Source: Paludibacter sp. UBA6032
Lineage (GTDB): Bacteria > Bacteroidota > Bacteroidia > Bacteroidales > Paludibacteraceae
NCBI GenBank assembly: GCA_002427885.1
Contig: DIZI01000001.1
Span: forward strand, 9,937 to 73,936
Length of the DNA stretch: 64,000 nt
Direction: 5' to 3'
The notes under the pieces are model-generated. The model ran no database searches. It had not been told where the DNA came from and saw only the letters and a program-made list of their open reading frames with translations. A program made the translations under genes and the position numbers. Below, one piece after another: positions 7,886-16,594 of this stretch (position 1 is its first letter; the number at the start of each line of letters is the position of its first letter).

Positions 7886-10375
7886 ATGAGAAAAATCATC
7901 CTGCTCTTTTGCCTTCCACTGCTTCTTCCGGTTCTTTCGTATGCCCAGAATTATACCATTAGCGGTTACGTAACCGATGCGAAAAACGGAGAGACGCTCA
8001 TCAGTTCATCCGTGTTTGATTCAAAATCGAACAAAGGAAACGTAAGCAATGCTTATGGATTCTATTCGCTCACAATTCCCAAAGGAATGGTTGACATCCA
8101 ATACTCTTACGTAGGTTATTCAAGTCAAAACCGCTCCTTCAAATTATCAAAAGATACAGTCATTAATATTAAGTTGCTGCAATCTACCGAACTTTCTGAA
8201 GTTACCGTTTTAGGCAACCGCAAAGAACTTGGTGTTCAGGGTTCGCAAATGAGTGCCATTGAGGTACCCATAAGTCAGATTAAGTCTGTACCGGCATTGT
8301 TTGGTGAAACAGATGTAATTAAGGCGTTGCAATTATTACCCGGAGTGAAAGCAGGAACAGAAGGTTCAGCCGGAATGTATGTTCGTGGTGGTGGACCCGA
8401 CGAAAATTTGCTATTATTGGATGGCATCCCTATTTATAATGTAAATCATATGCTTGGATTTTTCTCGGTATTCAATGCCGATGCCATTAAAAATGTAACC
8501 TTGTACAAAGGCAGTTTCCCTGCACGTTTTGGTGGACGGCTTTCATCTGTGGTAGATATAAGAATGAAAGACGGTGATAATAAAAACTATCATGGAAATA
8601 TAACCGTAGGACTTATTTCGTCTAAAATAAATATTGAAGGACCCATTTTTTCGGAAAATACAACCTTCAATTTCTCAGCCCGTCGTACGTATTTCGATAT
8701 CCTTTCACAACCTATAATAGCGTTAGTTGCAAAACAAAGCGGTGCAGGGAAAACGAGTGCCGGATATTATTTTTACGATCTGAATGCTAAAATAAGTCAT
8801 AAGTTTTCGGACAAGGACCGGTTGTATCTGAGTGCTTATATGGGTGATGATGTTATTTATGCCAATATGCAACAAAGCTATTCCGATTATGGTAGTGCCG
8901 GATCACAAGATAGCAGATTGAAAATGGATTGGAACTGGGGAAATTTAGTCACAGCATTACGATGGAATCATGTGATAAATAACAAGTTGTTTATGAATAC
9001 AACTGCTGCTTACACCCGGTACCGGTTCGGTATGAGTGTAGGGACTAAATCAACAACAACAGTTATTGATCCACCTTCCACAGCCACACAATCTATTACT
9101 ATGGGTTATAAGTCGGGGATTGAAGATTATTCAGCAAAAGTTGATTTCGATTGGTCACCTAATCCCAATCACGATATTAAGTTCGGGACTAATTACACAT
9201 TTCACACTTTCCGTCCGGGTGTAACAATTGCACAGTTGAAAAGCACCGGCGAAGAGATAAATCAGCAAATGGATACTACCATTGGTGATCAGAATGTGAT
9301 GGCGCACGAAGTCACAGCTTATATCGAAGATAATATCAGTCTGGGGCCTATCGTAAAATTAAATGCCGGATTACATTATTCAGCTTTTCTGGTTCAAAAT
9401 CAGTTATATCATTCGATACCTCAACCACGTATTGGATTACGGGTTTTACTGACTGATAAATTATCTGTTAAAGCCGGATTTGCAACCATGAGTCAGTACA
9501 TTCACCTCTTATCCAACAGTAGTTTAAGTTTACCAACCGATTTATGGGTGCCGGTTACCAAGCGCATTGCTCCCATGCAATCCACACAATATTCGGCCGG
9601 ACTCTTTTATAATCTGGCCAATCTGCTGGACCTGTCTGTGGAAGGTTATTATAAATCAATGAACAACCTGATTGAATACAAAGATGGAGCAACATTCTTC
9701 GGTTCGAGTACCGGCTGGGAAGATAAAGTAAGCATGGGACGTGGTTGGGCCTATGGTGTTGAATTCCTGGCTCAGAAAACCGTTGGAAACACAACCGGTT
9801 GGATTGGTTATACATGGTCGAAATCGGAACGCCTTTTTGATCGTCCCGGGCAAGAGATAAACAATGGGATCGCCTTTCCGGCTAAATACGATAAACGTCA
9901 CGACCTGAGTGTTGTGGTGTCTCATAAATTCAGCGACCGTTTTGATATTGCTGCCACATGGGTTTATAGTACCGGAAGTTGTGGAACACTGGCTTTACAA
10001 ACCTATGGTGGAACAGATATTCCACAAAGTATTAGTAGTAATTATTATCCCGCATATTACTATGGAGGAATAAAACCAGAAACTAATCCTATCACAACAT
10101 CACTTCCTTATATCAGTTCACGCAATAATTTCAGGTATGAACCTTATCACCGGTTGGATATAGGAGTGAATTTTCACAAACAATTGAAACACGGTCGAAG
10201 AACCTGGAACGTTAGCGTATATAATGCTTATAACCAACTAAATCCATTCCTGACAACTGTAACTACAAAATACAATTACAATTATCAAACAGGAATGATG
10301 GTGGAGAAAAAGGCATTAACCCAAATCTCCATATTCCCTATTATTCCATCTGTAAGTTATACCTATAAATTTTAA
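7886..10375 (+). CDS. TonB-dependent outer-membrane receptor with carboxypeptidase-like N-domain
   Basis: Outer-membrane beta-barrel that imports an unknown ligand using TonB energy. The ATG at 7886 is preferred over an upstream TTG because it gives a clean signal peptide (about 1-20, ending SYAQ). Residues about 22-110 form a CarboxypepD_reg-like domain, about 130-225 the plug (with VRGGGPDENLLLLDG), and the rest is a barrel ending in an aromatic residue (YKF). It lacks the long SusC-type plug signature and is paired with a DUF4249 lipoprotein 21 nt downstream rather than a SusD. This pairing is common in Bacteroidota, with substrate unknown. Confidence 0.88.
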   Translation: MRKIILLFCLPLLLPVLSYAQNYTISGYVTDAKNGETLISSSVFDSKSNKGNVSNAYGFYSLTIPKGMVDIQYSYVGYSSQNRSFKLSKDTVINIKLLQSTELSEVTVLGNRKELGVQGSQMSAIEVPISQIKSVPALFGETDVIKALQLLPGVKAGTEGSAGMYVRGGGPDENLLLLDGIPIYNVNHMLGFFSVFNADAIKNVTLYKGSFPARFGGRLSSVVDIRMKDGDNKNYHGNITVGLISSKINIEGPIFSENTTFNFSARRTYFDILSQPIIALVAKQSGAGKTSAGYYFYDLNAKISHKFSDKDRLYLSAYMGDDVIYANMQQSYSDYGSAGSQDSRLKMDWNWGNLVTALRWNHVINNKLFMNTTAAYTRYRFGMSVGTKSTTTVIDPPSTATQSITMGYKSGIEDYSAKVDFDWSPNPNHDIKFGTNYTFHTFRPGVTIAQLKSTGEEINQQMDTTIGDQNVMAHEVTAYIEDNISLGPIVKLNAGLHYSAFLVQNQLYHSIPQPRIGLRVLLTDKLSVKAGFATMSQYIHLLSNSSLSLPTDLWVPVTKRIAPMQSTQYSAGLFYNLANLLDLSVEGYYKSMNNLIEYKDGATFFGSSTGWEDKVSMGRGWAYGVEFLAQKTVGNTTGWIGYTWSKSERLFDRPGQEINNGIAFPAKYDKRHDLSVVVSHKFSDRFDIAATWVYSTGSCGTLALQTYGGTDIPQSISSNYYPAYYYGGIKPETNPITTSLPYISSRNNFRYEPYHRLDIGVNFHKQLKHGRRTWNVSVYNAYNQLNPFLTTVTTKYNYNYQTGMMVEKKALTQISIFPIIPSVSYTYKF

Positions 10376-10396
10376 TTTCTTCAAATAAGAATCATT

Positions 10397-11437
10397 ATGA
10401 AATCAATTAAAATAGTTTTAAGCATCTTCGCAAGCCTTTTTATTTTTATTTCCTGCGAAAAAGACATAGAATTTAATGGAGAAATTACCGACCCATTTAT
10501 TGTGGTGAATAGCTATATTACACCCGATTCTGTTGTTTCAGCTCATATTTCCGAAAGTCGTTTTTTTCTGAAAGATAGCATTACCTACAAAAACATAAAT
10601 AGTGCTGATGTTGCTGTCTGGGTAAACGGAGTTTTTAAAGAAAAAATGAATTTTATAGAGAAAGGAACTTATATTGGCACCTATAAACCGATTGTTGGTG
10701 AAACAATTAAAATCATTGTAAATGTTCCTTCAAAAGCAGAAGTAAGTTCAGAAACAAAAATTTATCCTCAACCGGTTATTAATTCAATTGATACCGCCAG
10801 TATATGGACAGGTGATCGCTACGAAATTCAAAGTTCGGGTTCTTCGTATGGAAACGGCCCTATGACATGGGTATACGATACTATAGCAACTATATCCGGA
10901 CATACAATCAATTATACTCTTAAATTTAACGACAATGCCAATGAGCAAAATTTTTATCGTCTGGTTGTACAAACCATTGAACACTACACAGTAACCGATA
11001 CAATAATGCAGACTTCAAAAGATAGTATAATGACTAATTATTATTTTAATTTCACGGATGTAGTTTCAGGAAATAATACAACGAATGACCCAACAGTTAT
11101 AATTGGAGGTGGTTATTATTCATATAATATGTATAATGCTTTTTCCGATGAACTTTTCAACGGAAAAACTTATTCACTTACTTTTAGTACCAATGAAGAT
11201 GTTTACAAATATTCCCCTGAATATACTTATGGAAGAGAAACACCAGATAGGAAAGAAATTAAGATTTATCTTCAAAGTATCAGCAGAGACTATTACCTTT
11301 ATCTAAAATCCAGGGCAGCCGGCAGTGGAGGTACAGATTTCTTTTCAGAGCCTGTTCAAATTCATAATAATATTATTGGTGGTATTGGTATTTTGGGAAG
11401 TTATACTTCTAGTTTGGTATACAAATTTGATTTGTAA
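10397..11437 (+). CDS. DUF4249 family lipoprotein
   Basis: Outer-membrane lipoprotein, probable partner of the upstream TonB receptor. The lipobox is FISC with Cys20. After the anchor comes a beta-rich N-terminal part (FNGEITDPFIVVNSYITPD, typical of the DUF4249 start) and a Tyr/Asn-rich C-terminal half. The protein has 346 residues and no catalytic motif that I recognise. By analogy with SusD it may capture ligand at the receptor mouth; this is inference from gene order. Confidence 0.8.
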   Translation: MKSIKIVLSIFASLFIFISCEKDIEFNGEITDPFIVVNSYITPDSVVSAHISESRFFLKDSITYKNINSADVAVWVNGVFKEKMNFIEKGTYIGTYKPIVGETIKIIVNVPSKAEVSSETKIYPQPVINSIDTASIWTGDRYEIQSSGSSYGNGPMTWVYDTIATISGHTINYTLKFNDNANEQNFYRLVVQTIEHYTVTDTIMQTSKDSIMTNYYFNFTDVVSGNNTTNDPTVIIGGGYYSYNMYNAFSDELFNGKTYSLTFSTNEDVYKYSPEYTYGRETPDRKEIKIYLQSISRDYYLYLKSRAAGSGGTDFFSEPVQIHNNIIGGIGILGSYTSSLVYKFDL

Positions 11438-11770
11438 ATGGCAGCTTTTACGAATATGAATACTGGAAAGAGTACAACTTTCAATTTGTAAGCAATGTTT
11501 TAAATTTATTTTTAAATCGGATATTTTTTCTGATATTTTATTACTAAATTGATAAAATCAACCACATATTCTATAATTATAATTCAATTTAAAACTACTC
11601 GTAAAGCTTATTAAATAAGGCTTTATAGAAATATATCACTCGTTTGAGTAAATAAAGTTACTTTTATATACCAATTTGAAATTAATCTTGTATTTTTGCG
11701 TCGTTTTATACTCATAACAATCTAAATTGAGAAAAAAACTCTTACAAGCTACTTCTAAAATTGTATAAAT
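11438..11770. other. Intergenic region before alanine dehydrogenase
   Basis: 333 nt, very AT-rich. The only supported signal is a -7 box TATTTTTG at 11691-11698. A weak imperfect hairpin around 11603-11624 has no U-tract. No ORF or RNA gene recognised. Confidence 0.6.
11691..11698 (+). promoter_or_regulatory. -7 promoter box of ald
   Basis: TATTTTTG fits TAnnTTTG and lies 72 nt before the ald ATG. A TTTG at 11675-11678 is too close (12 nt) for a standard -33 element. Confidence 0.45.
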
Positions 11771-12856
11771 ATGAAAATTGGAATTCCAAAAGAAATCAAG
11801 AACAACGAAAGCCGCGTAGCCTTAACTCCATCGGGAGCAAAAACGTTGGTTGAAAACGGACATACCGTATTGATTGAAACCCATGCAGGTGAAAACAGCG
11901 GATTTAGTGATGAGCAATACCTGAAAGCTGGTGCTCAAATTCTTTCAACACCTGAAGAAGTATTTGCTTCGGCGGAGATGATTATGAAAGTGAAAGAACC
12001 TATTTCCAGCGAGTACAAGCTTATTCGTCCCAACCAATTAATTTTTACTTACTTCCATTTTGCATCCGGCGAAGAGTTAACTCATGCCATGATTGCCAGC
12101 GGAGCAGTTTGTTTAGCATACGAAACGGTTGAAAAATCGGATCGTACCTTGCCCCTGCTTATTCCCATGTCGGAAGTTGCCGGTCGGATGTCCATTCAGG
12201 AAGGAGCACGCTGCTTAGAGAGACCTTCAGGTGGAAAGGGTATTTTGCTTGGCGGAGTACCCGGAGTAAAACCGGCTCATGTTCTTGTTTTGGGAGGTGG
12301 CGTTGTAGGTACACATGCCGCTTTAATGGCAGCCGGTCTGGGAGCTCACGTTACCATTGCCGACATTTCATTGCCACGCCTTCGTTACCTGAGTGAAATT
12401 ATGCCGGCTAATGTAGACACCATGATGTCGACAACATATAATATCGAAGAACTTTTGCCACTTACCGATTTAGTTATCGGAGCAGTATTAATCCCGGGGG
12501 CCAAAGCTCCACATCTGATCACCCGTGATATGCTAAAATTGATGCAACGGGGTTCTGTTTTAGTGGATGTTGCCATCGACCAGGGTGGTTGTTTTGAAAC
12601 ATCGCATCCAACAACACATGCCGATCCTGTTTATACAGTTGACGGAGTTATGCACTATTGCGTTGCCAACATTCCGGGTGCCGTTCCGTTTACTTCTACG
12701 CTTGCACTTACCAATGCCACCTTACCTTATGCATTAAAATTGGCTAATCTGGGTTGGGAAAAAGCCTGTGAAGAGAACGAAGATCTTCAAAAGGGGCTCA
12801 ATATTGTTCATGGGAAAGTCGTTTGTAAGGCTGTTGCCGATACATTTGGATTATAA
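11771..12856 (+). CDS. ald: Alanine dehydrogenase
   Basis: Catalyses the reversible NAD-dependent deamination of L-alanine to pyruvate and ammonia in the cytoplasm. The 361-residue length is normal. Substrate and catalytic residues known from characterised alanine dehydrogenases are all in register: R15, K75, H96 and D270. The nucleotide-binding motif GGGVVG follows VLVL near residue 175. The N-terminus (MKIGIPKEIKNNE) is the classic family start. It is monocistronic, with a -7 box upstream and a terminator at 12914-12945. Confidence 0.96.
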   Translation: MKIGIPKEIKNNESRVALTPSGAKTLVENGHTVLIETHAGENSGFSDEQYLKAGAQILSTPEEVFASAEMIMKVKEPISSEYKLIRPNQLIFTYFHFASGEELTHAMIASGAVCLAYETVEKSDRTLPLLIPMSEVAGRMSIQEGARCLERPSGGKGILLGGVPGVKPAHVLVLGGGVVGTHAALMAAGLGAHVTIADISLPRLRYLSEIMPANVDTMMSTTYNIEELLPLTDLVIGAVLIPGAKAPHLITRDMLKLMQRGSVLVDVAIDQGGCFETSHPTTHADPVYTVDGVMHYCVANIPGAVPFTSTLALTNATLPYALKLANLGWEKACEENEDLQKGLNIVHGKVVCKAVADTFGL

Positions 12857-12913
12857 TCCAAATAGACTTCAAACTTCTTGCAGATTTTTCATTGCATCCA
12901 AAATCATTATTCT

Positions 12914-12945
12914 GAGGGCTTCAACCATGTTGAGGCCCTCTTTGT
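12914..12945 (+). terminator. Intrinsic terminator after ald
   Basis: An 11-12 bp stem beginning GAGGGC (12914) and closing GCCCTC (12940), with one G-U wobble and a short loop, followed by TTTGT. Confidence 0.7.
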
Positions 12946-13006
12946 AACCATAGAGATTAATTTCGATATTGATTATAATACTAAAAATTCTTTCAAAAAA
13001 TTCAAT

Positions 13007-13014
13007 TACCTTTG
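13007..13014 (+). promoter_or_regulatory. -7 promoter box of the PL8-type lyase gene
   Basis: TACCTTTG fits TAnnTTTG, 54 nt upstream of the ATG. Unlike the other PUL promoters it carries no TTGGTnnACCAA palindrome. Confidence 0.45.
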
Positions 13015-13068
13015 TTGCTTAATCTTTTGAAAATTATCCAGGCTTTGGAACACAAGTCTTTCAAATAA

Positions 13069-15306
13069 TTGAAAATGAAAAGAATCTCACTACTTCTATT
13101 ATTAATCTTAGTCTCAATTTTTTCCACCTTTCCGTCCAATCAGTTAATACAGGGTATAAAGGAACGAATTTTTGATATCTGTCGAAATCCATTTTTTCAA
13201 AATCAGGAACAACATGAATTAGCAACCAATATTTCGAACAAAGGAAATACGACTGATCTAAGTTTACGTGAATTGTATTGGAATACCTACCAACCGGAAT
13301 CTGAATTGGATAGTATGATAAGCACCCAACAAACCGATGGATCCTGGAAAGATATTGATTATAACGATTTAGCTTTAAGCAATTGGCAACCTACAAATCA
13401 CATTTCACGCCTTTTGTTTCTTGGTAGGGTTTACATCACACCCGGTTCGAAATTCTATCAAAATAAAGAAGTTTCCGTTGTCTTGCATCGAGGTATCAAT
13501 TATTGGTTCAAAGTAAAACCTGTTTGCAAAAACTGGTGGTACAACGAGATAGCTGTTCCCCGCTTTATGGGATTGGTTTTTATATTTATGGAAAACGAAC
13601 TAAATCCCATAGAGAAAACAGAAGCAATTAAGGTAATGAATCACTCTGGTTTTAGAATGACCGGGCAAAATAAAGTCTGGCTTGCAGGAAATGTTTTATT
13701 AAAAGCTCTTATCACAAACGACGAAATACTTGCAAAAGAAGCAAGAGATACGATCGCATCAGAAATCTTTATTACTTCAAAGGAAGGGATTCAGCCCGAT
13801 TACAGTTTTCATCAACACGGGCCACAACAGCAATTTGGAAATTATGGACTTGCTTATATTTCAAGCATGGCTTATTATGCGAATGTTTTTGGAGGAACAT
13901 CGCTGGCATTTTCTCAAAAAGAAATAGATATTTTACGTAATTATGTGTTTGATGGTGAAAATTGGATTGTCTGGCGTGGATTTATGGATGTAAGTGCCTG
14001 CAACCGACAACTTTTCAAACAGGCTCAAGTTGGGAAAGCACTTACTTTGTGCGTCGCTGTTGATCAATTAAAAAAATCAGATCTTTTAAACTCAAAAGCA
14101 TACAACGATTTTCTAACAAGGAATTTACAGCCCGGGATTTTGAAAGAAAATAACAGTGCCAAACATTTTTGGTGCTCTGATCTAACTGTTTTCCGGGCTG
14201 ACAATCACTATATCTCCATTCGGGCATGTTCTCCTAGGGTAAAGGGAACAGAATTTACCAACAACGAAAACAAAAAAGGTCATTTCATTTCTGATGGTTG
14301 CACAATTATAATGCGACGCGGTGATGAATATGAAGACATTTTCCCCGTTTGGGACTGGAATCGTTTACCGGGTGTTACGGCACCGGTTATAGATAACATA
14401 AAACCACAAACTAAAACAGATGACTATCATAATCCCAATCCATTTGTTGGTGGTTTGACTTTCAAATCAAATGGAATCTCAACATTTCATTTATCCCGGA
14501 ATGGAGTAGATGCAAAAAAATCATGGTTCTATATACATGGACTTTTGGTTTGCCTGGGCTCAGATATTCAAACGAAAGTTAATAAAGAAATAGTAACGGG
14601 TATTAATCAGGTTAAACAGCAGGGTGATGTATTAGTTACGTTAACTAATGGCAAATCCCTTGTCGTAAACGATACCTTAGAAAATTATTCTACTGTAAAG
14701 TCTATCTGGCATGATTCTATTGGTTATTTATTCCTGAAGCAACAGAATATCAGGGTTTCAACAAAAATACAATTTGGAAATTGGCATGACATTGCCGATC
14801 CTTACTCTTCTGAAGAAATATCCGGAAAGGTCTTTAAATTGTGGATAAGCCATGGTGAAAATGCTGTTTCAAATCCAACCTACGAATACATAATCATTCC
14901 CTCAGTTTCTCAAGACAGTTTAAACAGGTTTACACAAAACCAACCGATTGAAATAATTGAAAACAGTAAAACTTTACAAGCGGTTAAACTAAAAGACAAT
15001 ACTTTGTTTCAACTTGTTTTCTTTAAACCTGTACGTATAACTACTTTCTCAAATAATGAATATCTCGAAACAAAAACGCCCGGATTGCTCATGCTTGAGC
15101 GTAAAGTATCGAATGACTTAATTCTTACCGTTGCAGATCCTACCCAGAAATTAAGTGAATTCAATATTAATATCAAAGGTAAATATTCCGGGGAAAATGC
15201 TATTTTTAATACAAAAACAAAAGAAACAATCATCTCGATAAAACTTCCTTCAAATGAAAATGCAGGGAGTTCCGTTACATTACTATTAAAAAAAATTGAG
15301 AATTAG
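13069..15306 (+). CDS. Polysaccharide lyase family 8-type enzyme
   Basis: Beta-eliminative lyase for a uronic-acid polysaccharide, exported by a signal peptide (about 1-23). The 745 residues fit PL8: an alpha-toroid domain (about 60-380) followed by large antiparallel beta domains. Active-site residues can be placed by the spacing known for chondroitin AC and hyaluronate lyases: N159 in WWYNE, H250 and Y259 (nine apart) in the QHGPQQQFGNYG segment, and R313 in CNRQLF (63 after the His). Known PL8 substrates include chondroitin, hyaluronan, xanthan and, for a fungal subfamily, mannuronan. The adjacent alginate PUL makes a uronate polymer from algae or biofilm plausible. It lies upstream of the regulator with its own promoter. 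Confidence 0.88.
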   Translation: MKMKRISLLLLLILVSIFSTFPSNQLIQGIKERIFDICRNPFFQNQEQHELATNISNKGNTTDLSLRELYWNTYQPESELDSMISTQQTDGSWKDIDYNDLALSNWQPTNHISRLLFLGRVYITPGSKFYQNKEVSVVLHRGINYWFKVKPVCKNWWYNEIAVPRFMGLVFIFMENELNPIEKTEAIKVMNHSGFRMTGQNKVWLAGNVLLKALITNDEILAKEARDTIASEIFITSKEGIQPDYSFHQHGPQQQFGNYGLAYISSMAYYANVFGGTSLAFSQKEIDILRNYVFDGENWIVWRGFMDVSACNRQLFKQAQVGKALTLCVAVDQLKKSDLLNSKAYNDFLTRNLQPGILKENNSAKHFWCSDLTVFRADNHYISIRACSPRVKGTEFTNNENKKGHFISDGCTIIMRRGDEYEDIFPVWDWNRLPGVTAPVIDNIKPQTKTDDYHNPNPFVGGLTFKSNGISTFHLSRNGVDAKKSWFYIHGLLVCLGSDIQTKVNKEIVTGINQVKQQGDVLVTLTNGKSLVVNDTLENYSTVKSIWHDSIGYLFLKQQNIRVSTKIQFGNWHDIADPYSSEEISGKVFKLWISHGENAVSNPTYEYIIIPSVSQDSLNRFTQNQPIEIIENSKTLQAVKLKDNTLFQLVFFKPVRITTFSNNEYLETKTPGLLMLERKVSNDLILTVADPTQKLSEFNINIKGKYSGENAIFNTKTKETIISIKLPSNENAGSSVTLLLKKIEN

Positions 15307-15466
15307 TTTGTGATTAGTCCTGATTTGAGTTACCTGTTTTTATTTTTAGTTAATATATTCTATAGACTAAAATAGTATAACAATACGTATTAGGGTTAAA
15401 TTTCTTTCAAAATAAGTAAAAAAATAATGTTATTAAACAGAAATATGAAAATAATGACAAAAAGAT

Positions 15467-15506
15467 TTTGCATAGAACAAACTATGTACTAATTTTGGTC
15501 AACCAA
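15467..15506 (+). promoter_or_regulatory. Promoter of the GntR gene with overlapping palindromic operator
   Basis: The -33 TTTG (15467-15470) is followed after 19 nt by -7 TAATTTTG (15490-15497). The palindrome TTGGTCAACCAA occupies 15495-15506, sharing TTG with the -7 box and extending to the expected transcription start. FadR/GntR-subfamily regulators are known to bind TnGTnnnACnA-type palindromes, so this looks like an autoregulatory operator for the gene starting at 15560. Confidence 0.75.
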
Positions 15507-15559
15507 ATTGGAAATTTATCGTTTTATTATCTAATCAACAGTCTCTGTCCAGAATAATT

Positions 15560-16276
15560 ATGAAAGTAGCGACAAAAACAAGAAGAACACAAAAACCAGA
15601 AAGACTGGAAAAACCGGAAGATCTGGTTATTGCTAAAGTAAAAGAACTAATTCATTCCGGTATCTTAAAACCGGGAGATAAACTACCTGCTGAACGAAAA
15701 ATGGCATTTGACTTCGGTTTTGGAAGAACTCAAATTCGGGAAGCCTTACATAAGCTGGAGTTTTATGGTATTGTAAAAACATTACCACAAAGTGGATCAA
15801 TAATCAACGGGCTAGATATCAACACCTTGGATGGTCTAATATCCGATGTTTTAAATCTTCAGCCATACGATTTTTTCTCACTGGTGGAAACACGGGTTCT
15901 TTTGGAAGTTAAAGCGATCCAACTCTGCGCTGAAAGACGAACAGAAGAAGACGTAAAAATGCTTGAAAAAGTACATAAGAATCATATGAAATACTTTGAA
16001 ACCGATGATCGTGTCAGTCATGATTTTGCTTTCCACCGTGCCATTGCTGAGGTTAGCCACAATCCTGTATTCAAAGCAATGCTAATGATTGTGATTCCAG
16101 ATATAATGTCTGTTTACCAAAAGGAACGAATTTGTGCACCCAATTATGCTATTTTAGAAGAACATCAAAAGATGTTGGATAGTATAAAAAGTGGCAACAG
16201 TGAATTAGCTGGTGAATTAATGAAACAGCACTTACAAGGCGTTCTTGATTTTGCAAAATCCAGATTAGGCAATTGA
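15560..16276 (+). CDS. GntR-family (FadR/FCD) transcriptional regulator of the PUL
   Basis: DNA-binding regulator, probably a repressor released by a uronate catabolite. The 238-residue protein has a winged helix at about 22-80 (recognition helix near 56-70, RTQIREALHKLEFYG) and an FCD all-helical effector domain at about 100-235. The FCD metal-site residues are in the canonical order: D155, H159, H202 and H224. Its own promoter and three other PUL promoters carry the same TTGGTnnACCAA palindrome. A GntR-family repressor, AusR, controls the alginate system of the marine flavobacterium Zobellia, which supports the role by analogy. It is monocistronic, closed by a strong terminator at 16314-16344. 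Confidence 0.92.
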   Translation: MKVATKTRRTQKPERLEKPEDLVIAKVKELIHSGILKPGDKLPAERKMAFDFGFGRTQIREALHKLEFYGIVKTLPQSGSIINGLDINTLDGLISDVLNLQPYDFFSLVETRVLLEVKAIQLCAERRTEEDVKMLEKVHKNHMKYFETDDRVSHDFAFHRAIAEVSHNPVFKAMLMIVIPDIMSVYQKERICAPNYAILEEHQKMLDSIKSGNSELAGELMKQHLQGVLDFAKSRLGN

Positions 16277-16313
16277 TGGGACAATAATATTTCACAAAAA
16301 ATTATTAGTTTGA

Positions 16314-16344
16314 AAAGCTGCTCCAAAATGGAGCAGCTTTTTTT
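16314..16344 (+). terminator. Strong intrinsic terminator after the GntR gene
   Basis: An 11-bp perfect stem (16314-16324 with 16330-16340), a 5-nt loop and a run of seven T. It separates the regulator transcript from the susC promoter. Confidence 0.9.
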
Positions 16345-16407
16345 ATGGATATGAATTAACACAAAAATATGTTGTACAACAGAAAGTAAAAAAAAATACA
16401 AAAATAA

Positions 16408-16464
16408 TTTGGTAGATGAAATTTCTTACCTTACTTTTGGTCGACCAAATTATTGGTAGACCAA
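16408..16464 (+). promoter_or_regulatory. susC promoter with two operators
   Basis: The -33 TTTG (16408-16411) and -7 TACTTTTG (16432-16439) are separated by exactly 20 nt. Operator 1, TTGGTCGACCAA (16437-16448), overlaps the end of the -7 box; operator 2, TTGGTAGACCAA (16453-16464), lies 16 bp downstream. A degenerate third copy, TTGGTAGATGAA (16409-16420), overlaps the -33 box. The implied 5' leader is about 150 nt before the susC ATG. Occupancy would block polymerase, so derepression is the simplest model. Confidence 0.8.
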
Positions 16465-16594
16465 TTTTACATTAAATAAATATTGTATTCTGAATTGTGA
16501 TTCCAACTTTAATAACAAAATATCAGACCAACAAAAAAAAAATCAAAACATCACGACAACATATTATATATTATAACTTTAAATTTAATTAAGC

